Source: Lysobacter sp. BMK333-48F3
GTDB lineage: Bacteria > Pseudomonadota > Gammaproteobacteria > Xanthomonadales > Xanthomonadaceae
Length of the DNA: 64,000 bases
Reading direction: 5' to 3'
Assembly (NCBI RefSeq): GCF_019733395.1
Contig: NZ_JAIHOO010000001.1
Coordinates: 4,030,501-4,094,500 of the forward strand
In this document: piece by piece, positions 11,984 to 23,173 of the stretch
How positions within the stretch are numbered: position 1 is the first letter of the stretch
Layout of the letters: every line of letters begins with the position of its first letter
Notes under the pieces: generated by a model
Databases searched by the model: none
What the model saw: only the letters and a program-made list of their open reading frames with translations
What the model was told of the DNA's origin: nothing
Translations under genes and position numbers: made by a program

Positions 11984-12114
11984 ATGCGGTTGAGGCCGAG
12001 CCCCTGGCGGGCGCCTGAGGCCTCGCCCCCAAGCCGCCACGCAATCCGCCCGGCCCGCCGTGCGGACCACGCAACGGTACGGCGTCTTTCCGCTCCACTC
12101 CGACGGGACTCTCC

Positions 12115-14712
12115 ATGCTCTCCAGCTATCGCCAACACGTTGCCGAGCGCGCCGCGCTGGGCATTCCGCCGCTGCCGTTGACCGCCCAGCAGACCGCCGA
12201 GGTCATCGAGCTGCTGAAGGCCCCGCCGGCCGGCGAGGAGGAGTTCCTGCTGGATCTCATCACCCACCGTGTCCCGGCCGGCGTCGACGACGCGGCCAAG
12301 GTCAAGGCCTCCTACCTGGCCGCGGTCGCCTTCGGCAGCGAGAACAACGCGCTGATCTCGCGCGCCCGCGCCACCGAACTGCTGGGCACCATGCTCGGCG
12401 GCTACAACATCCATCCGCTGATCGAACTGCTCGACGACGCCGAGGTCGGCACCGTCGCCGCCGACGCGCTCAAGCACACCCTGCTGATGTTCGACGCCTT
12501 CCACGACGTGCAGGAAAAGGCCGAGAAGGGCAACGCCAACGCGAAGGCCGTGCTGCAGAGCTGGGCCGACGCCGAATGGTTCACCAGCAAGCCGGAAGTG
12601 CCGGCCAGCATGACCATCACGGTGTTCAAGGTGACCGGCGAAACCAACACCGACGACCTGTCGCCGGCGCCGGACGCGACCACCCGTCCGGACATCCCGC
12701 TGCACGCCCTGGCGATGCTCAAGAACGCGCGCGACGGCATCGTGCCGGAAGAAGACGGCAAGCGCGGCCCGGTCGCCTTCATCGAATCGCTCAAGAACCA
12801 GGGCCACCTGGTCGCCTACGTCGGCGACGTGGTCGGCACCGGCTCCAGCCGCAAGTCCGCCACCAACTCGGTGCTGTGGTTCACCGGCGAAGACATCCCC
12901 TTCATCCCGAACAAGCGCTACGGCGGCGTGTGCCTGGGTTCGAAGATCGCGCCGATCTTCTACAACACCATGGAAGACGCCGGCGCGCTGCCGATCGAAC
13001 TCGACGTGTCGCAGATGAACATGGGCGACGTGGTCGAGCTGCGCCCGTACGAGGGCAAGGCGCTGAAGAACGGCGAAGTGATCGCCGAATTCGCGCTCAA
13101 GTCCGACGTGCTGCTGGACGAAGTCCGCGCCGGCGGCCGCATCCCGCTGATCGTCGGCCGCGGCCTGACCGCCAAGGCGCGCGAGGCCCTGGGCCTGGCC
13201 CCGTCGACCCTGTTCCGCCTGCCGCAGAACCCGGCCGACACCGGCAAGGGCTATTCGCTGGCGCAGAAGATGGTCGGCCGCGCCTGCGGCCTGGCCGAAG
13301 TCGATGGCGCGCAGCCGGGCATCCGCCCGGGCACCTACTGCGAGCCGAAGATGACCTCGGTGGGTTCGCAGGACACCACCGGCCCGATGACCCGCGACGA
13401 GCTCAAGGACCTGGCCTGCCTGGGCTTCTCGGCCGACCTGGTGATGCAGTCGTTCTGCCACACCGCGGCCTACCCGAAGCCGGTCGACGTCAAGACCCAC
13501 CACGAGCTGCCGGCCTTCATCAGCAACCGCGGCGGCATCGCTCTGCGTCCGGGCGACGGCGTCATCCACTCCTGGCTCAACCGCATGCTGATGCCCGACA
13601 CCGTCGGCACCGGCGGCGACTCGCACACCCGTTTCCCGGTCGGCATCTCGTTCCCGGCCGGCTCGGGCCTGGTCGCGTTCGCCGCGGCCACCGGCGTCAT
13701 GCCGCTGGACATGCCCGAATCGGTGCTGGTCCGCTTCAAGGGCCAGATGCAGCCCGGCGTGACCCTGCGCGACCTGGTCAACGCGATCCCGTTGGCCGCG
13801 ATCAAGCAGGGCCTGCTGACCGTCGCCAAGCAGGGCAAGAAGAACATCTTCTCCGGCCGCATCCTCGAGATCGAAGGCCTGCCGCAGCTGAAGGTCGAAC
13901 AGGCGTTCGAACTGTCCGACGCCTCGGCCGAGCGCTCGGCCGCCGGCTGCACGGTCAAGCTGGATAAGGAACCGATCATCGAGTACCTGACCAGCAACAT
14001 CACCCTGCTGAAGTGGATGATCGCCGAAGGCTACGCCGACGCCCGTTCGCTGCAGCGCCGGATCAAGGCGATGGAAGGCTGGCTGGCCAACCCGCAGCTG
14101 CTGGAAGGCGACGCCGACGCCGAGTACGCGGCGGTGATCGAGATCGACCTCGACCAGATCGTCGAGCCGATCGTCGCCTGCCCGAACGACCCGGACGACG
14201 TGAAGACCCTGTCCGACGTCGCCGGCGCGGTCATCGACGAAGTCTTCATCGGTTCGTGCATGACCAACATCGGCCACTTCCGCGCCGCCGCCAAGCTGCT
14301 GGAAGGCAAGCGCGACATCCCGACCCGCCTGTGGGTCGCGCCGCCGACCAAGATGGACGCCTCGGAGCTGACCAAGGAAGGCCATTACGGCACCTTCGGC
14401 ACCGCCGGCGCGCGCATGGAAATGCCGGGCTGCTCGCTGTGCATGGGCAACCAGGCGCAGGCGCGCGAGGGCGCGACCGTGTTCTCGACCTCGACCCGCA
14501 ACTTCCCCAACCGTCTGGGCCGCAACACCAACGTGTACCTGGGTTCGGCCGAGCTGGCCGCGATCTGCTCGCGTCTGGGCCGGATCCCGACCCGCGAGGA
14601 GTACATGGCGGACATCGGCGTGATCAACGCCAACGGCGACAAGATCTACCGCTACATGAACTTCGACCAGATCGAAGACTACAAGCAGGTCGCCGACACC
14701 GTCGCCGCCTGA
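12115..14712 (+). CDS. acnB: Aconitate hydratase B
   Basis: The protein has 865 residues, the usual AcnB length. AcnB is the main TCA-cycle aconitase of proteobacteria and also acts on 2-methylisocitrate. The N-terminal HEAT-like domain ([20 protein letters not shown]) is followed by the swivel domain. The cluster-binding cysteines appear in [11 protein letters not shown] and in [12 protein letters not shown] near the C terminus. In Xanthomonas the homologue is linked to virulence regulation (rpfA); whether that applies here is not known. It is followed by a clear intrinsic terminator. Confidence 0.97.
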   Translation: MLSSYRQHVAERAALGIPPLPLTAQQTAEVIELLKAPPAGEEEFLLDLITHRVPAGVDDAAKVKASYLAAVAFGSENNALISRARATELLGTMLGGYNIHPLIELLDDAEVGTVAADALKHTLLMFDAFHDVQEKAEKGNANAKAVLQSWADAEWFTSKPEVPASMTITVFKVTGETNTDDLSPAPDATTRPDIPLHALAMLKNARDGIVPEEDGKRGPVAFIESLKNQGHLVAYVGDVVGTGSSRKSATNSVLWFTGEDIPFIPNKRYGGVCLGSKIAPIFYNTMEDAGALPIELDVSQMNMGDVVELRPYEGKALKNGEVIAEFALKSDVLLDEVRAGGRIPLIVGRGLTAKAREALGLAPSTLFRLPQNPADTGKGYSLAQKMVGRACGLAEVDGAQPGIRPGTYCEPKMTSVGSQDTTGPMTRDELKDLACLGFSADLVMQSFCHTAAYPKPVDVKTHHELPAFISNRGGIALRPGDGVIHSWLNRMLMPDTVGTGGDSHTRFPVGISFPAGSGLVAFAAATGVMPLDMPESVLVRFKGQMQPGVTLRDLVNAIPLAAIKQGLLTVAKQGKKNIFSGRILEIEGLPQLKVEQAFELSDASAERSAAGCTVKLDKEPIIEYLTSNITLLKWMIAEGYADARSLQRRIKAMEGWLANPQLLEGDADAEYAAVIEIDLDQIVEPIVACPNDPDDVKTLSDVAGAVIDEVFIGSCMTNIGHFRAAAKLLEGKRDIPTRLWVAPPTKMDASELTKEGHYGTFGTAGARMEMPGCSLCMGNQAQAREGATVFSTSTRNFPNRLGRNTNVYLGSAELAAICSRLGRIPTREEYMADIGVINANGDKIYRYMNFDQIEDYKQVADTVAA

Positions 14713-14733
14713 TTCCGGCTGCGATGCGCGACG

Positions 14734-14762
14734 AAAAACCCCGGCCTCGGCCGGGGTTTTTC
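14734..14762 (+). terminator. Intrinsic terminator of acnB
   Basis: AAAAACCCCGGCC, then TC, then GGCCGGGGTTTTT form a near-perfect stem 21 bases after the acnB stop, followed by a T-rich tail. Confidence 0.9.
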
Positions 14763-15040
14763 TTTGTCCGGCGCCCGTGCCGGGTGCTAGCGCTTCTTTT
14801 CCTGGCCCCGCCGGCGATGAGTTGGCGGACGCTCGCCTCCGTTGTGTCATCGGCGGCTTCGGGACTCTGCGGGGAGACTCGGTGAGGCGCGGCAGCGTCG
14901 CCGTTACGGCAGCACCGCCGTCATCGAGCCAAGGGTGCGAAGAGATGTCGCGGCTGTGGCCGTCCGCCGTTGCGCAGCGCGTGACTGTCAATGAAGGGAT
15001 CGCCGCGACCGCGACTTGCCGGCCGCGAAAGGACAAGGAC
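14763..15040. other. Gap between acnB terminator and small ORF
   Basis: No gene is supported here. A plus-strand frame is open through this region and into the small ORF that follows, but its composition is unlike a protein. The likely content is the promoter of that ORF. Confidence 0.4.
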
Positions 15041-15175
15041 ATGAAAACGACGCACAAACCGGCGCGCTCCGACCGAGTCGAACAAGCCATGCGCTGGACC
15101 CTGGCCCTGGCCCTGATCGCGGCCGTGATCTGGGCCTGGGGTCATGGCGGCGCCGGCGCCCCGTTCGCAGGCTGA
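15041..15175 (+). CDS. Tiny predicted single-pass membrane protein
   Basis: This is a 44-residue ORF, preceded by AAGGAC at reasonable spacing. A basic N terminus (MKTTHKPARSDRVEQAMRW) is followed by one hydrophobic segment (TLALALIAAVIWAWG) and a short Gly/Ala tail. It looks like a small inner-membrane protein. No family is recognised and there are no partner genes: it sits alone between acnB and a repeat array. It could be an accidental frame, but the RBS and the charge/hydrophobic layout favour a gene. Confidence 0.45.
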   Translation: MKTTHKPARSDRVEQAMRWTLALALIAAVIWAWGHGGAGAPFAG

Positions 15176-15196
15176 GCGCCTCGGCCGTCGCAAGGA

Positions 15197-15960
15197 GTAG
15201 GAACGGCGTCCCACAGGGATTTCCTCCGGTCACAAGCCGCGACCGCGCTGCAGCGAAGGCCGGCGCCGGGCCTCATCGATAGCGACGATCCAGCCCCCTG
15301 TAGGAGCGGCGTAAGCCGCGACCGCCTAAGCGACGAACGCAAGCATTCGCTCCGCAGACCGGAGCGGCGCGGTTTTTGTCGGAGCGGCACGGGTTTTTTG
15401 TCCGAGCGGAACCGATAGGCCGGGCTTCGGCGACATCGCTTGCGCCCACCGCTGCGGTGGGCGCGGCTTGCGCCGCTCCTACAAGAAGGGGCGCCGGCGC
15501 GGATGAGCGACGTCGTAACAGGGTAGGAACGGCGTCCCACGGGGATTTCCTCCGGTCACAAGCCGCGACCGCGCCACAGCGAAGGCCGCGATAGCGACAA
15601 CCCCGCCCCCTGTAGGAGCGGCGTAAGCCGCGACCGCCGCAGCGACGAACGCAAGCGTTCGCTCCGCAGACCGGAGCGGCACGGTTTTTTTGTCGGAGTG
15701 GAGCCGATTGGCCGGTCTTCGGCGACATCGCTTGCGACCACCGCTGCGGTTGTCGCGGCTCACGCCGCTCCTACAAGGGGGAGCCGACTCCGACGAGCGG
15801 CGTCATAACAGGGTAGGAGCGGCGCAAGCCGCGACTGCGCCGCGACGAAGGCCGATGCCGGCCTCATCGATAGCGACGACCCAGCTCCTGTAGGAGCGGC
15901 GTCAGCCGCGACAACCGCAGCGGTGCAAGCGAGCGTAGAGCCCGCAGACCGGAATCGGTC
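15197..15960. repeat. Three degenerate tandem copies of a composite REP repeat
   Basis: The copies begin at 15197, 15523 and 15813; the last is partial. Copies 1 and 2 have the same internal order. First is an expanded REP (GTAGGAACGGCGT, a 24-base insert, AAGCCGCGACC), then a simple REP (15299-15323 and 15611-15634). Next is a GCTCCGCAGACCGGAGCGGC segment with a T-run, and last an inverted REP (about 15460-15483 and 15750-15774). The 818-base gap between the small ORF and hflD holds little else. Confidence 0.85.
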
Positions 15961-15993
15961 AGGCGCGGCCAGTCCGGATCGGCCCGCCGCCGC

Positions 15994-16602
15994 TCAATCC
16001 AGCCGCGCCTCGATCGCCTCGAGCATGGCGCGGCGGCGCAGCAGGAAGTCCCAGTAGCTGCCGCCGAGCTGGCGCCACAGCACCGCCGAACGCACTGCGG
16101 CGAGCAGGGTGGCGCGCACTTCGGCGACCACGCCGGTCTGGCCGAGGTAGTGCGGGTTGCCTTGCACCAGCACGCGCGGGCGCAGGTGGCTCAGGGTCTC
16201 GGCGTACAGGGCGCCGAGCGCGGCGATCACCTCGGGGTGGCTGCTGCCCAAGCGATAGGCTTCGCCGGCCTGGGCGTGGATCCCGCGCAGCACCTTGTCG
16301 GCGACGGCGCGGTCGCGGGCGAAGCGGCGTTCCAGTTGCAGCACCGCCAGCGCCAGCCGCGGCAGGTGCTCGTCGGCGGGGCGGTTGACGAAGTAGTCCT
16401 GCAGCAGCATCAGCCCGGGGCGCAGATTGGCCGCGCCGCCGAACACCGCCGCCGGCGAGGACGCGTCGATGCGGAACACCGAATCCAGCGCGGTCGACAG
16501 CACCGCGGCGTTGGCCTGGCCGGTGTCGGCGATGCGCCGTACCTGGGCCAGGGCCTGGGCGAGGCCGGCGAGGGCGAGGACGCGTTCGGAAAGATCGGCC
16601 AT
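15994..16602 (-). CDS. hflD: HflD-like lysogenization regulator homologue
   Basis: The protein has 202 residues and is mostly helical. It matches the HflD (YcfC) family: [21 protein letters not shown] at the N terminus and [23 protein letters not shown] in the middle, ending in a basic helix. In E. coli HflD is a membrane-associated protein that binds the phage lambda CII activator; its own cellular role is unclear. The ATG overlaps the stop of mnmA. The order NUDIX-mnmA-hflD is the same as in E. coli (nudJ-mnmA-hflD), which supports the assignment. Confidence 0.88.
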   Translation of the reverse strand: MADLSERVLALAGLAQALAQVRRIADTGQANAAVLSTALDSVFRIDASSPAAVFGGAANLRPGLMLLQDYFVNRPADEHLPRLALAVLQLERRFARDRAVADKVLRGIHAQAGEAYRLGSSHPEVIAALGALYAETLSHLRPRVLVQGNPHYLGQTGVVAEVRATLLAAVRSAVLWRQLGGSYWDFLLRRRAMLEAIEARLD

Positions 16603-17738
16603 TACGGGGTCGGATCCTGGTTCGAATGAGGGGAGGTCGGGCCGCAGGCCGGGGCGTCGGTGGCGGCGATCACCGCGCCGCCGAGGCAGGTCTCGCCGTC
16701 GTAGAGCACCAGCGACTGGCCCGGGGTCACCGCGCGCTGCGGTTCGGCGAAGCGCACCCGCAGGCGGCCATCGTCGAGCACTTCGACCTCGCAGGCCTGG
16801 TCGGGCTGGCGGTAGCGGGTCTGCGCAGTGCAGGCGAAACGCCGCGCCGGCGGCGCGCCGTCGATCCAGTGCGCGGTCTCCGACCACAGGGTCTGCGAGC
16901 GCAGCCAGGGGCTGTCGCTGCCCTGGTCGACATAGAGCACGTTGCCGGCGACGTCCTTGCCGACCACGTACCACGGCGCCGGCTCGAAGCCGCGCACGCC
17001 GCCGATGTTCAGGCCCTCGCGCTGGCCGAGGGTGAAATAGAACACCCCCGGATGGCGACCGACCGTGCGCCCGTCCGGGCTGCGGATCTCGCCCTCGCGC
17101 GCCGGCAGGTAACGCGACAGGAACTCGCGGAAGTCGCGCTCGCCGATGAAGCAGATCCCGGTCGAGTCCTTCTTGGCCGCGGTCGGCAGGCCGGCGGCGC
17201 GGGCCATCTCGCGCACGTCGCGCTTGAGCAGGTCGCCGAGCGGGAAGCGGGTCGCGGCCAGCTGGGCCTGGCCGAGCTGGTGCAGGAAATAGCTCTGGTC
17301 CTTGCTGCGGTCGACTGCCCGCAGCAGGCGGTAGCGGTCGCCGTCGCGCTCGACCCGGGCGTAGTGGCCGGTGGCGATGAACTCCGCCCCCAGCTCGCGC
17401 GCGGCGTCGAGGAAATGCTTGAACTTGATCTCGCGGTTGCACAACACGTCCGGATTGGGCGTGCGCCCGGCCGCATATTCGGCCAGGAAGTGCTCGAACA
17501 CTCCGGCCCAGTACTCGCCGGAGAAATCGCGGAAATGGATCGGCAGGCCGAGCCGGCCGGACACCGCGACCGCATCGCGGCGGTCGTCTTCGGCGCGGCA
17601 GTCGCCGCTGCCGTCGTCGGCCCAGTTCTGCATGAACAACCCGGCCACCGGCTCGCCGGCGTCGCGCAGGCGCAGCGCCGCGACCGAGGAATCGACCCCG
17701 CCCGACATGCCTACGATGGTGCGCACCGACCCGCCCAT
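16602..17738 (-). CDS. mnmA: tRNA-specific 2-thiouridylase MnmA
   Basis: The protein has 378 residues. It thiolates U34 of tRNA Lys, Glu and Gln at the wobble position using ATP and sulfur from a relay. The PP-loop is [13 protein letters not shown] near the N terminus. The two catalytic cysteines lie in [12 protein letters not shown] and in [15 protein letters not shown]. The C-terminal beta-barrel is recognisable. I chose the ATG at 17738, just before [13 protein letters not shown]. It lies 5 bases after the NUDIX gene stop and its TGA overlaps the hflD ATG, so the three genes form an operon. Confidence 0.96.
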   Translation of the reverse strand: MGGSVRTIVGMSGGVDSSVAALRLRDAGEPVAGLFMQNWADDGSGDCRAEDDRRDAVAVSGRLGLPIHFRDFSGEYWAGVFEHFLAEYAAGRTPNPDVLCNREIKFKHFLDAARELGAEFIATGHYARVERDGDRYRLLRAVDRSKDQSYFLHQLGQAQLAATRFPLGDLLKRDVREMARAAGLPTAAKKDSTGICFIGERDFREFLSRYLPAREGEIRSPDGRTVGRHPGVFYFTLGQREGLNIGGVRGFEPAPWYVVGKDVAGNVLYVDQGSDSPWLRSQTLWSETAHWIDGAPPARRFACTAQTRYRQPDQACEVEVLDDGRLRVRFAEPQRAVTPGQSLVLYDGETCLGGAVIAATDAPACGPTSPHSNQDPTP

Positions 17739-17743
17739 GACGA

Positions 17744-18250
17744 TCAGACCGCTGCGTCGCCCACGCCGGGCACGGCCAGGTGCTGCAGCAGGTCCAGCGA
17801 GTGCCGGCGCCCGCCGAGGAAGTCGGCCGCGACCCGCCAGACCAAGGGGCTGCGGTGCTGGTCCGCACGCGCCTGCAGCTCGGCCGGACTCATCCACAGC
17901 GCCTGCACGATGCCCTCGTCGAGGGCGCGGTCGGGGTGGTGGCGGACCGGTTCGGCGGCGAAGGCGAAGCGCAGGTAATGGCGGCCGCCGCTGCCGTCGG
18001 CCTGCAACGGTGCTTTCCACTGGTAGGCGCCGACGAAGGCGGTCAGGCGCACGTCCCAGCCGGTTTCCTCCAGGGTTTCGCGCAGCGCCGCCTCGATCAG
18101 GCTTTCGTCGGGCTCCAGGTGGCCCGCCGGTTGGTTCAGCACCAGCCGGCCGCCGACCGATTCCTCGACCATCAGCAGGCGGCCGCCGTCGACCACGACC
18201 GTGGCGACGGTGACGTCGGGTTGCCAGAAGCGGCCTTGGCGGTAGCTCAC
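17744..18250 (-). CDS. NUDIX hydrolase (NudJ-like)
   Basis: The protein has 168 residues. The NUDIX box is visible from about residue 43: GHLEPDES, then REtLEETGW, giving the Gx5Ex7REUxEExGU pattern. The family hydrolyses nucleoside diphosphates linked to another group. The E. coli neighbour of mnmA, NudJ, removes phosphate from thiamine pyrophosphate and nucleoside triphosphates, and this protein is probably its orthologue by position. The real substrate cannot be read from the sequence. It is first in an operon with mnmA and hflD and ends one base before the upstream gene's stop region begins. Confidence 0.9.
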   Translation of the reverse strand: MSYRQGRFWQPDVTVATVVVDGGRLLMVEESVGGRLVLNQPAGHLEPDESLIEAALRETLEETGWDVRLTAFVGAYQWKAPLQADGSGGRHYLRFAFAAEPVRHHPDRALDEGIVQALWMSPAELQARADQHRSPLVWRVAADFLGGRRHSLDLLQHLAVPGVGDAAV

Positions 18251-18251
18251 G

Positions 18252-18767
18252 TCAGAATTCGTCCTGGCCGGGGGAGAGTTCGGCTTCCATCTCGTCGGCG
18301 GCGCGGACCACGTAATCGATCGCGTCGTCGAGGTCCTCGCGGCTGGCGGCCGCGTCGAGCTTGACCACGAACACCGCCACCGAGTCCTGCTTGACCCAGC
18401 CGCCCATCTTGCTGAGCTGGCTGTCCTCGAGCAGGCGGTTGGCGACGTCGGCCGGGAACTGCTTGGCCGAGGTGCGGTAGGCCGGCGACCAGACCTCGCG
18501 CACCTGCAGCTTGCCGTAGCGCTCGGTGCGCGACAGCACGTAGGCCATCTGGCTGCGGTCGCCGTCCAGGCCGAAGGTCAGCACATAGTCGCCGTCCTCG
18601 TCGACCTGGTACTTGTAGCCCAACTGGTCGAGCTGCTCGCGGATCCGCGCATCGGCCTGGGCCGCCGGCTGGGCGGTCTGCGCCGGTTCGGCCGCCGGCG
18701 CGGCCAACGCCAGGGCCGGCAGCAGGGACAGGGTCAGGGCGCAGAACAGTCGGCCGGTGCGGGGCAT
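18252..18767 (-). CDS. Secreted protein of unknown function, YbjN-like pattern
   Basis: The product is 171 residues. It starts with a signal peptide (RLFCALTLSLLPALALA, likely cleavage at AAPA). After a Gln/Ala-rich linker, the segment QLDQLGYKYQVDEDGDYVLTF followed by alternating strands and two helices resembles the YbjN/secretion-chaperone-like fold; this is a weak structural guess. No Cys remains in the mature protein. It directly precedes the NUDIX-mnmA-hflD run with one base between, so it may be co-transcribed. It is divergent from clpS. Confidence 0.7.
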   Translation of the reverse strand: MPRTGRLFCALTLSLLPALALAAPAAEPAQTAQPAAQADARIREQLDQLGYKYQVDEDGDYVLTFGLDGDRSQMAYVLSRTERYGKLQVREVWSPAYRTSAKQFPADVANRLLEDSQLSKMGGWVKQDSVAVFVVKLDAAASREDLDDAIDYVVRAADEMEAELSPGQDEF

Positions 18768-18904
18768 GAGGATCCTTGAGTCGCGGCGCCGGCGCTCAGC
18801 GACCGGCCTGCCGCCCGAGATGGCGGCATATCGGCATTTTGCAATGCGGCCGCGGATGCGTCCATGACGCGGCGCGGGCGCATGGTCCGGACGCGACAGG
18901 GGTC

Positions 18905-18916
18905 TATAATCGGACG
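18905..18916 (+). promoter_or_regulatory. Consensus -10 immediately before clpS
   Basis: A perfect TATAAT at 18905-18910 ends six bases before the clpS ATG at 18917. No Shine-Dalgarno sequence is present between them. If used, transcription would begin at or next to the start codon, giving a leaderless mRNA. No good -35 is visible at 17 bases. Confidence 0.5.
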
Positions 18917-19237
18917 ATGGCCAAACAGACCGAACACGAACATAGTCATGGCGTTCTGGTGGAGCCGGGAAAACCCGAGCTGGCCCGGCCGCCGCTGTAC
19001 TCCGTCATGCTGCTCAACGACGACTACACCCCGATGGACTTCGTGGTCGAAGTCCTGATGCGGTTCTTCCCCATGAACGTCGAAAAAGCCACCCAGATCA
19101 TGCTCCACGTCCATACCCGCGGGCGGGGCGTTTGCGGCGTCTTCACGCGCGAAGTGGCGGAGTCCAAGGTTGCACAAGTGAACGAATTTTCAAGGATGCA
19201 TCAGCACCCCTTGCTGTGCACGATGGAAAAGGCCTAA
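18917..19237 (+). CDS. clpS: ATP-dependent Clp protease adaptor ClpS
   Basis: The protein has 106 residues, the usual size. ClpS delivers N-degron substrates to ClpAP. The core [21 protein letters not shown] contains the NDD/T signature of the N-degron pocket, and the conserved [19 protein letters not shown] follows. The N terminus is His/Glu-rich and flexible. I chose the ATG at 18917 because the family starts there; the frame is open further upstream but across the TATAAT. It precedes clpA with a 91-base gap. Confidence 0.97.
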   Translation: MAKQTEHEHSHGVLVEPGKPELARPPLYSVMLLNDDYTPMDFVVEVLMRFFPMNVEKATQIMLHVHTRGRGVCGVFTREVAESKVAQVNEFSRMHQHPLLCTMEKA

Positions 19238-19328
19238 AAGGGGGCTGTAAGGGTCCCGTTGGGGCGGGGCATGGAAAAGCCGGCGAGCGCCCCCACGTAG
19301 CGTGCATACGTTCTGGAGGCTTCGCCCC

Positions 19329-21611
<2,283 letters not shown>

Positions 21612-21681
21612 GCCGGGGCCGCTTTGCCGTGTTTGGCGGTTAGCGCCCGCCGCGGCGCGGCCGCCGTCCCTGAAACCGTCC

Positions 21682-21708
21682 CTTGCGGCCGCCGTGTGCG
21701 GCCGCAAG
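21682..21708 (+). terminator. Hairpin downstream of clpA
   Basis: CTTGCGGCCGC and GCGGCCGCAAG form a perfect 11-bp stem with a 5-base loop, 70 bases after the clpA stop. There is no long T-run after it, so termination may be weak or factor-assisted. The rest of 21612-21920 shows no gene. Confidence 0.5.
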
Positions 21709-21920
21709 CGTTTGCGCGCCAAGGATTCGCCGCCGCTGCCGCGCGCCGCCCGCGCGCCCGTCGCAGCCGGACGCCGGTCGCGGCTTCGGCGCGGGCACCT
21801 GTCCAAATGCGCAGTAGGCCGTAAATCGGCCGCTCCGGCGGTGCTAGCGTCGCCGCTGGTCCGCAAGCACGCGGACCGACGGTCCACGGCGGATCGTCCA
21901 CTCTGATCGGGAGTCGGTCT

Positions 21921-22115
21921 ATGAGAGTGTCCATGCTGTCCCGGGCGGCGCTGGCCGCCTTCGTGTTCGCCTGCAGCGCGGCGACGGCGTTCTCCGCCGA
22001 AAACCCCTGCCAAACCTGCTATGCGACCTACGACCGCTGCCAACGGCTCGGTCTGGAGAACTGCGAAGCCAGGCTCGACCTGTGCCTGCGCCGCAATAAC
22101 TGTCCGTTGCAGTAA
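21921..22115 (+). CDS. Small secreted six-cysteine peptide, copy 1
   Basis: This is a 64-residue preprotein. The signal peptide is MRVSMLSRAALAAFVFACSAATAFS and cleavage probably falls near SAEN. The mature part has six cysteines spaced C-x2-C-x6-C-x7-C-x6-C-x5-C and ends CPLQ. GGAG lies 8 bases before the ATG at 21921. It is the first of three tandem paralogues. Two C-x6-C segments could staple a helical hairpin through disulfides; this is inference. No family is recognised. A toxin, effector, inhibitor or structural role cannot be told apart from sequence. Confidence 0.75.
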   Translation: MRVSMLSRAALAAFVFACSAATAFSAENPCQTCYATYDRCQRLGLENCEARLDLCLRRNNCPLQ

Positions 22116-22220
22116 ACGCCACCGTCGGTCCGCGTCCGGCGCGTCCGCAGGGATGTGCCTGCCGGTCGCGCCGTGCGCAGGACGACGCCATCGCAAGACT
22201 CACAAGGAAGGAGCCATCGC

Positions 22221-22418
22221 ATGTCGTTTCGCAAGTTGTCGCTGACCGCCGTCGCCGCGTTCGTGTTCGCCACTTCGGCGGTCGCCGCGACCCGCATCCC
22301 GGTTTCGCCGTGCCAGGTCTGCCGCGCCGCCTACCAGCAGTGCATGCTCGACCCGACCCTGGAATGCGAATCGGAATTCAGCCGCTGCCTGATCCAGGCC
22401 GGCTGTCCGCTCGAATAA
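22221..22418 (+). CDS. Small secreted six-cysteine peptide, copy 2
   Basis: This is a 65-residue preprotein. AAGGAAGGAG lies just upstream of the ATG at 22221. The signal peptide contains LTAVAAFVFATSAVAA. The mature cysteine pattern is exactly that of copy 1 (C-x2-C-x6-C-x7-C-x6-C-x5-C) and it ends CPLE. Residues between cysteines differ strongly (RAAYQQ versus YATYDR), so the scaffold is conserved while the surface is diverse. Intergenic gaps to the flanking copies are 105 and 39 bases; the three could form one transcript. Confidence 0.78.
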   Translation: MSFRKLSLTAVAAFVFATSAVAATRIPVSPCQVCRAAYQQCMLDPTLECESEFSRCLIQAGCPLE

Positions 22419-22457
22419 GTCCGCCTCGTCCAACGCACGATAGAGAGGGAGTTCGCC

Positions 22458-22664
22458 ATGAAGCTACGCCGTGTGACTCTGGCCGCCGTCGCGGCCTTCG
22501 TATTCTCCAGCGCCGCGACCCTGAGCGCGGTCGCCGCCGATCCTTGCGACACCTGCTGGCAGCGCTACAACCGCTGCATCGAAGTCGGCTCCGACCCGGG
22601 CTATTGCGAATACCGGGTGACCCAGTGTCTGGCCGCGGCCGGTTGCCCGGCGCCGCCGTTCTGA
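22458..22664 (+). CDS. Small secreted six-cysteine peptide, copy 3
   Basis: This is a 68-residue preprotein with signal peptide LAAVAAFVFSSAATLSAVAA. The mature cysteines are spaced C-x2-C-x6-C-x9-C-x6-C-x5-C; the central loop is two residues longer than in the other copies, which fits a turn between two helices. It ends CPAPPF. GAGAGGGAG lies close upstream of the ATG. It is the last of the array, and a strong terminator follows about 95 bases later. Confidence 0.78.
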   Translation: MKLRRVTLAAVAAFVFSSAATLSAVAADPCDTCWQRYNRCIEVGSDPGYCEYRVTQCLAAAGCPAPPF

Positions 22665-22759
22665 GGGGCGGGGATTCGGGATTGGCGATTCGGGATCGGC
22701 GGAGCGGGTGCGGTTGATCCCGGTTTGCCGGTGCGCTGCGCTTCGAACCCCGGATACGG

Positions 22760-22785
22760 AAAAGGCGGCCCTTCGGCCGCCTTTT
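22760..22785. terminator. Bidirectional intrinsic terminator
   Basis: AAAAGGCGGCC and GGCCGCCTTTT form a perfect 11-bp stem with a CTTC loop. With A on one side and T on the other it can end both the six-cysteine genes and the convergent small secreted gene. Just before it (22672-22700) are short direct repeats of GGGATTCGGGAT type. Confidence 0.9.
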
Positions 22786-22816
22786 CTTCATGCGCTGCGA
22801 TCGACCGCTCGGCCGA

Positions 22817-23173
22817 TCAGCGACGGCGGCGGTAGCGGTCGTAGGTTTCCTGGTCGATCTTGTCGACCGCGCCGACCGCGCAGGTGTCGCGCTGGGTCTT
22901 GACCACGCTGCCGCTCGGGCACAGGCGGTTGGCCTGCTGCTCGCTGGAGATCTCCATCTTGTTGGTGATGCTGAGGTCGGCGCAGGTCTGGCGGAAGCCC
23001 ACCCGGTAGTAGTCGTCGGCGTTCTTGACCACGACGAACTGGGCGCCGGCGCGGGCGATCTGCGATTCGCTGCCCAGGTCGATGCAGGCATCGAGCTTCT
23101 GTTGCGCCGCATTGGCCGCGGTGGCGGACAGACAGAGCAGGCTGGTCAGGGCGATCTTGCGGAACAGCGACAT
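22817..23173 (-). CDS. Small secreted protein, DUF6491-like pattern
   Basis: The product is 118 residues with signal peptide MSLFRKIALTSLLCLSATAANA. The mature part has four cysteines: KLDACIDLG, RQTCADLSI, ANRLCPSG and RDTCAVGAV. The pattern (a short strand-rich domain, DYYRVGF, then C-x-DL) recalls DUF6491, a family common in xanthomonads; this match is from memory and weak. It ends in a run of Arg residues. It is convergent with the six-cysteine array. Upstream, ATGACCTTCG occurs twice (23264 and 23280), which might be an operator. Confidence 0.65.
   Translation of the reverse strand: MSLFRKIALTSLLCLSATAANAAQQKLDACIDLGSESQIARAGAQFVVVKNADDYYRVGFRQTCADLSITNKMEISSEQQANRLCPSGSVVKTQRDTCAVGAVDKIDQETYDRYRRRR

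Noticed and set aside
11845..15090. A 1081-codon minus-strand frame antisense to acnB
   Set aside because: Same reason: shadow of a confirmed enzyme gene.
15190..15960. CRISPR-like array
   Set aside because: Repeats are long, imperfect and palindromic with no regular unique spacers, and no cas genes are present.
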